A stretch of 64,000 nt of DNA from Dama dama (taxonomy: Eukaryota > Chordata > Mammalia > Artiodactyla > Cervidae). Below are positions 12,201 to 24,200 of the stretch, in pieces. The position numbers and the translations under genes are program-made. The notes under the pieces were generated by a model. That model searched no databases and was not told the origin of the DNA. It saw only the letters and a program-made list of their open reading frames with translations. The stretch lies in contig NC_083685.1 in NCBI RefSeq assembly GCF_033118175.1, positions 130,196,501-130,260,500 of the forward strand, written 5' to 3'. Every line of letters begins with the position of its first letter. Position 1 is the stretch's first letter.

Positions 12201-15200
12201 GGCGGTCTGCGTGGCCGGCTGTGCGGCGTGTCTCATACTCCTCACGTACGTGATTTCACTCCTCTTTCCCATGGGAAGGAAAAATAACGGCTTTTGGTCT
12301 CTCAGCTTTTTTCTTGTAAGTATCTGAAAATGTACACCCATGCATATTTATATGAAGTTTCCCTGAAGTTCCTTTTCTAAAACTGGACAGTTAAGCGTAA
12401 ATACTTGGAAGTGGAACTACTTCCTTAGCACTTTGGTCTTTGTTTGGCCATGTTCATGGTTTAAGGTTTCAGTTCATTTTCTTTCCTTTTTTTTCTGTTC
12501 TCAAAAGTTTCTTTTTGGCACTTCTGTTTCTTTGGAAAGAGATGAAACAGCTATAAAAATCCTGACCTGCCCTAGCTGAAAGGCTAGATCATTGGGGTTA
12601 ATTCCCTCATTTATAGAGCGGGGAAAATGTTAAAGGACGAGACCTGAGCCCAAGTTTCTCAACTCAGGGGGGTTGCCTCCTGAATAATTAATTCTCTTTA
12701 TTAAAAAAAAAAAAGTTGTGCTAGGTGGCCATATTGACAAATAACATAAGCAAGCAAGTAAACAGAGAAAAGTTTTATTAAGAAATAAAATTATTTATTA
12801 CTTTACACACATTCTGCTGCATCTCCTTCCCCAGGCCTTGCTGACATCTTGAGCAGGCTCTCATACCTTTCTGACCATTTCGGATATTAACATAATCTTG
12901 TTTCTTTCATTAAGATTTGCTTTAAGTACTGAAAAAGGGCCAGTTGAGTCCAAAACGTAACTTTAATCTTATAAACAATGAAAATTTTCTTCTCTAGCTG
13001 CATTTCAGGCATGCCTTTAGTTTGAGGACCCTTGGCGAGAAAAGGAAAGATGTTCTATCCTTTCTCTCTTTCTTATGAACTTGCCTTTCTCCTGTCTGTT
13101 TTGGGGACATGGTGGAAGGATTAGGGTCAGGAGACCAAGGTCTTACTTCTCTAAGGCTGTGAGAGTTACGCTGGTGGTCATTGTGGGTGGTATCCAAAGA
13201 TTGGGTTTACTGTGGGCGGAAATGTCATAAATGCAACCAGTTCGAGAATTCATTGCAACAGTAGACATCCTAAAGGTGATTAAGTTGCTTCTTAGCTTCT
13301 AAATCTCATCCCTGTATACCTGTAATTCTGAGCCAGTTTTATTGGTGGTTGTGATATGATGGTTAAATGTTATAGCAAGGTAATATCTCCTTAACCATTG
13401 GAACTGGTCTTGATCTAATTCTTTTTTCTCATGCATCCCAATAGACAGGTAGATTTGTCAGTTTTATTCTCTAATTTTGCTTTGTATGTTTTGAGACTAT
13501 TCTTTTGGGTATGTTTCAGTCTGGAAACTATGTAGTGACCCTGTTTATTCTAACAGTGGCTTTATGACCAAAAACCATTCAACTGTGTCTAAATTATCTT
13601 TAATCTTTGGCAGATTTTTAAAACCTCAATTTTGCTTTTCAGAACTCTGGTTCTGTTTCAAATTTGCTGAACTGTTCCTTACAGCCTTTTGATACTAGTT
13701 TGTGTTTTTCTTAGTTCCACATGTAATTTACATGTGGAATTTAATTTACATGTGTACATTTAATTGAAATATTTGCATTTGTTGTTTGATGATTCTAGTA
13801 GCTAAAGTCTTCAAATAGTTTTAATCTGTAGTTTTCCCCCTTCTCTACTCACACTTAGTAGATTGTTGCCTTGTAGGTTTGATTTTTTTTCTTAATTGAG
13901 AGTTCATATTTGGTTGACCTTTAAGTATGGAATCCTAGGACTTCCCTGGTGACTCAGATGGTAAAGAATCCACCTGCAATGCAGGAGACGAGGGTTCAGT
14001 CCTTGGGTCAGGAAGATCCCCTGGAGAAGGGAAAGGCTACCCGCCTTGAGTATACTTGCCTGGAAAGTCCTGTGGACAGAGGTTGTAGCTGTTGTTGCTT
14101 GTTGGAAGGAAGAGTTGATGGAAGGATTATTTTAATTTTTCTAATGGGTTAGAAACGATGGATGAGCTAATTTGTACGATAAGTAAGACAAAAAGAAAGG
14201 GGCCTTTCCATGATTAAGAATTTGCCTTGCAATGCAGAGGGCGCAAGTTCAGTCCCTGGTCCAGGAACTAACATCCCATAAGCCACAGAGCAACTCAGCC
14301 TGTGCAGCACAACTAGAGAGTCCCCCAGCCCCAATTAAGACCCGATGCAGCCAAATAAATAATTCTTTTTTTAAAAAAAAGGTGAAAGAAAGGGATGGAA
14401 AGGAGGAAGTAGGGTGGTCAAAGATAAGTTCTTTTCCTGCACTGTTAGATTTAGAAAGCTTAGCTTCAGGTTTCTGTGGGACTGAAGCTACACTAACACA
14501 CATCTTGCTAAAACAATACCTCTCATAACCGTAACGGTACAGCCAGTGAACCTTTGAGGAGATTCTGATTAAGGTCCTAAAATACGCTGATGAACCCTCA
14601 GATTATTTCAGTTTATGTTGCTTTTTCTGTGAGAAAATATTTCTTGTGCTTGTGGAGAGAACACTTTAAAGAGTTTTTTAAATTCTGTGATCAGTTTCAT
14701 ATACATAAGATCTTGGTACCTGACACATTATAGGTTGACTCATTGACTGGATGTATGGACAGCTGACTCACACAATATCTCCTTATTTTTTTTAAACTTC
14801 TGTTATTCAACTGCTCAGTCGTGTCCGACTCTTTGTGACCTCATGGACTGTAACACACCAGTCTTGCCTGTCCTTCACTATGTCCTGGAGTTTGTTCAAA
14901 CTTATGCCGTTGAGTCGATGATGCCATCCAACCATCTGATCCCCTGTTGCCCCCTTCTCCTCCTGACCTCACTCTTGCCCAGCATCAGGGTCTTTTCCAA
15001 TGAGTCATCTGTTCAGATCAGGTGGCCAAAGTATTGGAGCTTCAGCTTCAGTGTCCTTCCAGTGCATATTCAGGGTTGATTTCCTTTAGGGTTGACTGGT
15101 TGGATCTCCTTGTAGCCCAAGGGACTCTCAAGAGTCTTCTCCAGCACCACAATTCGAAAGCATCAATTGTTTGGTGCTCAGCTTTTTTTATGGTCCAACT

Positions 15201-18200
15201 CTCACATCTGTATACGACTATTGGGAAAACCATAGCTTTCACTATACGTACCTTTGTTGACAAAGTGATGTCTCTGCTTTTTAATATGCCGTCTAAGTTT
15301 GTCATAGCTTTTCTTCCAAGGAGCAGGCGTCCTTTAATTTCATGGCTACAGTCACCGTCCACAGTGATTTTGGAGCCCAAGAAAATAAAGTCTGTCACTG
15401 TTTGCATTTTTTCCCCATCTATTTGCCATGAAGTGATGGGACCAGGTCCCATGATCTTAGGTTTTTGAATGTTGAGTTTTAAGCCAGCTTTTTCACTCTC
15501 CTCTTTCACCTTTGTTACCAGTGTAAGTTTGATGCCTGAAGCAGAGCCCCCAAACCACTGCTCTGGACAACCCAGAGGGATAGAATGGGGAGGGAGGGGG
15601 AAGTGGGGGACACATGTGTACCTGTGGCCGTTTCATGTTGATGTATGGCAGAAACCATCACAATGTTGTAAAGTAATTATCCTCCTATTAAGTAAATTAA
15701 AAAGAGAAGAGGCTCTTTAGTTCTTCTTTACTTTCTGCCATTAGAGTGGTGTCATCTGCGTATCTGAGGTTATTGATATTTCTCCTGGCAATCTTGATTC
15801 CAACTCGTGCTTCACCCAGCCCGGCATTTAACATGATGTACTCTGCATGATGGGGCTTCCCTGGTAGCTCAGATGGTAAAGCGTCTGCCTACAGTGTGGG
15901 AGACTGGGGTTTGATCCCTGGGTTGGGAAGATCCCCTGGAGAAGGAAATCGCAACCCACTCCAGTATTCTTGCCTGGAAAATCCCATGGACTGAGGATCC
16001 TGGTAGGCTACAGTCCACGGGGTCACAAAGTCGGACATGACTGAGCGGCTTCACTTCACTTCACTCTGCATATAAGTTAAATAAGCAGGGTGACAACATA
16101 CAGCCTTGAAGTACTCCTTTCGCACTTTGGAACCGGTTCATTGTTCCATGTCCAGTGCTAACTGTTGCTTCTTGACCTGAATACAGGCTTGTCAGGAGGC
16201 AGGTGAGGTGATCTGGTATTCCCATCTCTTTAAGAATTTTCCATAGTTTGTTGTGATCCACACAGTCTAAGGATTTAGTGTAGTCAATGTAACAGAAATA
16301 GATGTTTTTCTGAAATTCCCTTCCTTTTTCTACAATCCAACAGATGTTAGCAATTTGATATCTGGTCCCTACCTTTTCTAAATCCAGCTTGTACATCTGG
16401 AAGCTCTCAGTTCATGTACTGTTGAAGCCTAGCTTGAAGTATTTTGAGCATTACCTTGTTTATCATGTGAAATGAGTGCAGTTGTAGGGTAGTTTGAATT
16501 CTTTGGCATTGCCCTTCTTTGGGATTGGAATGAAAACTGACCTTTTCCAGTCCTGTGGCCACTGCTGAGTTTCCCAAATTTGCTGGCATACTGAGTCCAG
16601 CACTTAGCAGCAGCATCTTTTAGGATTTGAAATAGCTTAGCTGGAATTCCATCACCTCCACTAGCTTTTTTCGTAGTAATGCTTCCTAAGGCCCACTTGA
16701 CTTCACACTCCAGCACGTCTGGCTATAGCTGAGTGATCACACCACTGTGGTTATCTGGGTCATTAAGGCCTTTTTTGTACAGTTCTGTGTAGTCTTGCCA
16801 CCTCTTCTTAATATCTTCTGCTTCTGTTAGGTCCATGCCATTTCTCTCCTTTATTGTGCCCATCTTGGCATGAAATGTTCCCTTGGTATCTCTAGTTTTT
16901 AAAAAATACTTATTTATTTGGCTGTGTCAGGTCTTAGGTATGGCATGTGGTATCCTCAGTCTTCGTTGCAGCATGCAGAATATTACGTTGCAATTTGTGG
17001 GATCTAGTTCCTGGGTCAGGGATTGAACCTGGACCCCCTGCATTGGGAGCGGAGTCTTAACACCTCCAGGGAAGTCCCCAACCTCTTCTTATATAAGTAT
17101 GGAGGGCAAGAACTTAGGCTCTGGAGTCAGACAGCCTAGGTGTGGATTCTAAATCTGGCATTAAACAGCTGTACGATACTGGGCGAAGCGACTTCAGGTC
17201 TCTGAGGTTCAGTTCTCTGAACTCGGAGAAGACGTATATAAAGCAGTAGCACTTTACAGGTTAGGGCTGGGTCTCTCCAAGAGCTTTCGCTGTCACAGTG
17301 CTGGCGAGCTGCTCATCAAAGTGCTTGGTAAACAGTATTCTGTAGATGCTAAGAGAAGCTTCTATTCCCTTCCTTATCCTTTTGTTATTCCTAAAACTAT
17401 GGTACTGCAATACCATTCGACAAGAGGTTAATTGTATGCTAGTGCTGAAAGCATATGAGGATTTATGTTCATAAAGTAAAACAATGGCATACTCCCTCTT
17501 TTTAATTGTTGCTGCATATCCGTGCCAGATAGTACAGCACCTTTAGATGTTTATGTCAGACTTTAATAGTAATCATGTCTTTCAGTTGTAATGACACTTT
17601 GATGCTTCCTAAAGAGGCAGTCCTCTCAATATTGTTGTACTTAAGCTGAAAATTGAAAATGGGAATATCTTTCTAGGAAAATAGATTACTTATAGAAAAC
17701 ATATTAAATATGACTGAGCAAATTATATCTGTGGATTTTTTTCCTTTAGATCTCATTATTTATGCTCATCCTCCTGGGACTAACTCATTCTGGAAATATT
17801 ATAATTATATGTATAATTTTAATACCTTCGTGCACTTCAATTTTTTTTCTCTCCGAAATGATAGAGGTAAGCAGTTTTACCTATTTTATTTTTGACTTTG
17901 ACCATGTAACTTGTTAATTAAATCTTTTCTGATATGGGAGCAGGTACATTTAATAAAATTTTAGAAATTATTCAATTGCTGGTAAATTCTGAAAAGAAAA
18001 CGTGAAAAAATTGTATAGAGTTGAAAGTTGCAAATACCCTGAACCCATTATTCATACCTGGAAGGAAGCAGGTAAATCCATTTAGAAATGCAACAGGAAA
18101 CCCAGCTGTGGTTTATGAATTCCAAGAGGGGATTGTAAGAAAGGACTATGTTTTTCCCACTGTTACAGAACTCTCTCCTCACCGTGAAGTGGAAGTTTCC

Positions 18201-21200
18201 CATTTCAGTTTTGATAAATATCTGAAAATTATTTTTGTGCTTAGCTCTACCTTTCCCTATAACAGAGGACTGCGGGGAAGATGTGGTATTTTATGCTCTT
18301 TGTACCACCAGTGTCGGTAAATTGCTCTGGGGGTGAGTGATTGGTGCAGGAAGGAAAACAAGATGCTATTAGGAACTTCTGGGAGAGTCCAGGTGCCACT
18401 GAGAATTCTGGGGACATGATAGTGAATCTCAACTACTTCACATTTGTGTGTTTAGTCACTTCCACTAAAAAGGAACTTGCGAATCCCTACTGCACAGAAT
18501 TGGGGCTTCCCAGGTGGCGCTAGTGGTAAAGGTCCTGCCTGCTAATGCAGGAGACGTAAGAGATGTGGGTTTGATCCCGAGGTCAGGTAGATCCCCTGGA
18601 GGAGGAAATGGCAGCCCACTCCGGTATTCTTGCCTGGGAAATCCCATGGACAGAGGAGCCTGGCGGGCTACAGTCCCTGGGGTCACACAGAGTTGGAGAC
18701 AACGGAGGTGACTTAGCACACATGCACTCACGCACTGCGCAGAGCCAGAATACAGAAAGTCTTGGAGATTATAACCAAGGAAAGGTGTCGCCTCCCAGCA
18801 GATTTTAGTGTCGGAGAACAAGTCTTGTCCCAATTCACAGAGCATTCCCTAGTGTCCTGTGGAATAGCAAGTCATAGGATTCAGGCGTATTTAACATAAG
18901 AACGTTCTATTTGTGATGCAGAGAAATTTCATACAGCCCTGTTTTTCTTCAGCAGTTGTATCAAAGAAGGTCCAGAAGTCAGGACTCTGAGAGAAGTGGA
19001 ATTGTTGAAATCATTCTCCTAACAATCTTCATAGTAAGAAAATATTTCTACCTAAGTATATACTACATGGGATTTATAGCCACATGATATACTTGTTCTT
19101 ATTCAAAGAATGGCAAATTGAAATATTCCCCCAAATACCTGCTCTTACTGTTTTCTACGGGCTTCCCTGGTGGCTCAGTGGTAAAGAATCTGCCTGCCAA
19201 TGCAGCAGAAACCCACTCCGGTATTCTTGCCTGGGAAATCCCATGGACAGAGGAGCCTGGCAGGCTACAGTCCATGGGCCCCCAACGAGTCAGGCACAAC
19301 TGAGCAACTAAACCACTACCATCACCACCACTGTTTTCTATAATCAATGTAATGGTAACGAAGTGAAGTCGCTCAGTCGTGTCCAACTCTTTGCGGCCCC
19401 ATGGACTGTAGCCTACCAGGCCCCTTGTCCATGGGCTTTTCCAGGCAAGAATGCTGGAGTGGGTTGCCATTTCCTTCTCCAATAATGGTAATACCTAAAA
19501 GTATTTTTCTATATAGAGTGTATGCTTAGTCATTCTGTCATGTCCGACTCTTTCAGACCCCATGGACTGTAGGTCACCAGGCTCCTCTATCCATGGGATT
19601 TTTAAGGCAAGAACAGTATAATATATACCAGAAATTCTAAAGACTAGATTGCTGTTATTATTGCTATTACTATACATTGCTGATACACGTATCCAAAGAC
19701 AATTTGAGGTGGTTTATAAAAAATACCAAAGGTGCTGTGTGCCTAAAAATCATTTCAATGTGGATTTAAAAAGAAGCTAATTTGAATAATGAAGAATAAA
19801 GAGAACAAAGGAAGTGGAATTTTATACTGGGAAAAAAATACTGAAGCAAAATGTAAATATTATTTCTGTGCATTATAGTAAATGAGGAGTAAGGGGGAAA
19901 CAGTGGACAACAGGCTTCTTGTTTTCTCTTTTTGGCAAAAAAAGAATTTAACAAGGGAGAAAATTTTCTAAATTTTTATAAATTCATAAATGTATAAAAT
20001 ATATACATTTCACACAGATGTTTATATACTGAATGTTTGTTCTTTTTATTTTATTCAGTGTACATAGAGATGTGTCATACACGGTGGTTTTCTGCTGACC
20101 ATGAATAAATGCTAAAGTTATACAGTTGTTTAACCTCCACATGTTTGTGTTTTTTGCAACTTTTCCCCTTATAGTTGATTTCTAGTCTCAGAGAGTCATG
20201 GTTGAAAAGGACACTTGTTGTGATTTCAGTTTTCTTCAATTTCCCAAGGCCTGCTTTTTGGCCTAGCACATGTCTGTTCCAAGAATGTTCCATGTGCACT
20301 TAAAAGGGATATATTCTGCTGCTTTGGGATGAAATTTATATGTATATATAAAGTCCAGTTGATCTAATACATCACTTAAGGCCAGTGTTGCTTTATTTAC
20401 TTTTTGCCTAGATGATCTGTCCATTGATATAAGTGAGACATTAAAGTCTCCTGCTACTGGGGATTCCCGGGTGACACATTGGTAAAGAATCCACCTGCAA
20501 TGCAGGAGATGTAAGAGACATGGATTTGATCCCTGGGTTGGGAAGATCCCCCAGAGAAGGAAATGGCAACCCCCACCCCCCCACCCCAGCTCAGTATTCC
20601 TGCCTGGGAAATCCCATGGATAGAGGAACCTGGCAGGCTACAGTCCATGGAGTTGCAAAGTCAGACATGACTGAGCACGCATGCATCACACATCACTATT
20701 AATGTATCACTGTCAGTTTCTCTTTATATATCTCTTAATATTTACTTTATTTAGGTGCTTCTACATTGGATGCATATATATTTACAGTTGGTGTCTCTTC
20801 TGGTTTGATTGCTCCCTATGTCATGAATATCCTTCTTTGTCTCTTGTCACAGTCTTTGTTTAAAGGCTATTTTGTCTGATGTGAGCATTGCTCCTCCAGC
20901 TTTCCTTTCATTTGCATTGCAGGGAATACCTTTTTCCATCCCCTTACCTACAGTCTGTGTCTGTCTTTAGATCTGAAGTGATAAGCATTTTATAAGATTT
21001 TTATCAAATTATGAGAAAATGATCAAATCTCCTATGACAGAAGGCATATATTTCCCAGGGAGCTTGAATCCCAAGATGATACTAATATTCTATTCATTTT
21101 TCATTGCCTTTAGCCGTACCTTCAGATGATCATTTTTCTTTTTATTATACGGTGCCTGGAAATGAAGTATGGAAAAGAAACAATGAGGAAAGATCCATTT

Positions 21201-24200
21201 TTCAGGTTGGGAGAACATTAACATCTGAATATAATTTAAACATTTAATATGTATAGCAGTACATTTAACATCATTTTATTAGTATGGATTTACTATCCAA
21301 ACTATTGGCTAGGCCCACTGGGAAATATTATTCTGAAAAAAAAAAAAAAAACAAAAGCAAAAAAAATGAGAATTACATTGAATGCAGTGAGTACAGTTTC
21401 TAAGACATGGGTCTTGTGATTTTAGGCAAGTTGGGTATTTATCTTGTGCACTGCACATGTAGTGGTTAAGCATCAAGTGTTGTTTTTCTCCTGCTTATGA
21501 GAAGTACGGGTCTCTGAGTAGAAGATGCAGTAATGAAAAATGAGTTCATCGTGAAATGTTTGAAAAGGCAAGAGAGGCCAGTTATGGGGATCGTTTATGA
21601 TGCAACGTGATGATGACCTAGATGGCAACAGACTGAAGACTAAGTCTGTATTTGAGAGGCTTTAGAGAGCTGGTCGACTGGTGAGACAAAAGGTTTTAAA
21701 GAGAAAAAATAGTCAAAGAGTATTTCATGGGACTTGGCTACTTGAGAGAGTTATTACTGTCAAGGAGAATCTTACAGGTCATTAAGTAATCATTTATATT
21801 CTTGTAAAAGAAAGAAAAAGAATTAAATCATTGAAGCCATATTCTCCTGGTAGTGGTTGTACAGTGAGAATTTCATTTTAATGTTATTTTATTTTCTCTG
21901 TAGAATCTCTCCAAGAAGAAGGGAATATCGTCCAAACCCAGAAGAACCGGAAGAAGAGGATGAAGACGTTCAAGCAGAAAGAGTGAAAACAGCGAATGCA
22001 CTCACTGCTTCCAACTTGGACGAGGTAAAAACAAACGGCTGAGCCTCTGATGAAGCACTGAGATAGTCAGCTTGTCTTATACAGTGGGCAAAGTGTTGGT
22101 TTTAGTGTGAAAACTTGCTATTGCATCTGTAATCCTTCCATTTGTAGTTCATATTCAGGTCATTACCTTTTGAAGAATTTATCCAGTCACCACTCTTAAT
22201 CTTCTCTTCTTCCATTTTTTTTGGTGGATTTTAATCTTCATTCATCAAAGCAGTTCAAGAATTCTGATATTCTTTCTCAATTTTTAACAAAATCCCACAT
22301 CTTGAAGAGTTTCAATTCCATTTTGCCACATATTGAAATTGTTATGTCAATAATTCTAAATAGTATATGAAAAAAAGCAGGTGAATTTATACTGCATTAA
22401 AATTAATAAGAAGGCCAATTAATGCAAATGGCAAGGTTAGCATAACACAAAAGAAATATATTTGCTTAGAAATTAGTTTCATAAGAAGTTAATAAAGAAG
22501 TCCTCATTCGTAAATGTACATTTGAGAGTTTTATTTGAAACAAGAGGCTAAAGTACTATTGGCCCAAAAATCTGGTTAAATTCATAGCCTAGGAAATGAA
22601 AGGTGAAACATGAATGCACAAAATACGCAATAAGAGGAAAATCATGCTCTCCCATGTTTTCTAGAAGCCAGTAATAATGGCAAGCTGTTTACACAAGAAA
22701 TATAAACAGAAAAAGAAAAGATGCTTTTCAGCCAGAAAGACGAAAACAGCCGTTCGGAATGTTTCCTTCTGTATCAACAAAGGTTTGGAAATGTTTTGTT
22801 TTTTTAGGATGTTCCTTATTCTCTAGTTTTAACACTATGAAGGGAATGATTTTCCATTCTTCCAGTCTGTTCATAGATCTCAGTTAACATGTAATTATAA
22901 AAATACTTGACTTGCTGGCAGAGAGACGTTTTTATTTCAAAATCCTGTCCCAGATCAAATGTCAAAAAAAACCAGCTGATCTTGGATCCAGGTGTCCAAA
23001 TTCTTCTCATGTAAATCCAGTCTTTTCACTAATGCAGATATGACAAAGGTGCTGTCTGAAAATGCTATTTTATTTCAAAACATTCCTGATCTAAGTGATT
23101 TTAGGTTAGTTGACTCTTTAAGTACAAAAAGTGATGGTGAACGTTTTTCCAGGTGAAGTGTTGGGATTGCTGGGGCACAATGGAGCTGGGAAAAGCACTT
23201 CTATTAAAATGATAACTGGAGACACAAAGCCGACCGCGGGAGTGGTACGTGGCGTGGGAGGTGGCCGGCTCACAGCCGGGGGGTGTCCTGTTCAGCGTCA
23301 GTGGCTTCTCTGTGTTGTTCTCATCGGCCAGTCCAGTGGTTTCTGTTTGACTGAAGTGTCGCTGATTTACATGCTGTGCCGGTGTCTGCCACACGGCAGT
23401 TCAGCTCCGTTCCGTTCCCTCTCAGTCATGTCTGCCCCTCTGTGGCCCCATGGACTGCAGCACGCCCGGCTTCCCTCTCCAGCAGAGGGACTCGCTTATA
23501 CACGTATATGCGTTCTTTTTTTTTGACATTCTTTTCCATTATGGTTTATCACAGGGTGTTGTATATAGTTCCCTGTGCTCTAGTAGGACCTCGTTGTTTA
23601 CCCTTCGTATATATGTGTTTATATATATGTTTACCCATTGTATATATGTGTTTATATATATATGTATATATAGTTTGCTTATACCAACCCCAAACTCCCA
23701 GTTCACCCCTCCCTCCCCACATCCTCCTTGGCAACTACAAGTCTGACCTCTGTGTCTGTGAGTTTTCTAGATAAGTTTATTTGTGCCATATTTTAGATGC
23801 CACATATATGTGCTAATGTGCGATATTTGTTTTTCTCTTTCTTACTTCACTTAGTAAAATAATCTGCAGTTGCATCTGTGCTGTTACGAATGGCATTCTT
23901 TCATTCCTTTTAATGGCTGAATAGTAGCCCATCGTGTGTATGCGCCTCATCTTCTCTATCTGCTCCTCTGTGACTAGTGTTCAGGCGTCTCCCTGTCTTG
24001 GCTGTTGTGAATCTCTGTCTGCCCCTCTGTGACGAGTGTTCAGGCGTCTCCCTGTCTTGGCTGTTGTGAATGGTGCTGCTGTGGACACAGGGGTGCATGC
24101 ATTTTTTTTTTTTTTTGATAATGGTTTCATCTGGGTATATGCCCAGGACTAGGATTGCTAGACCACATGGTAATTGTCTCTTAGGTTTTCTGAGGAGCCT

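Noticed and set aside
12720..13870. Endogenous retrovirus remnant
   Set aside because: Even texture suggested an old long-terminal-repeat element, but no retroviral motif, primer site or terminal repeat pair could be seen.
15048..15509. 153-codon minus-strand frame as a host gene
   Set aside because: It is BovB ORF2 C-terminal sequence.
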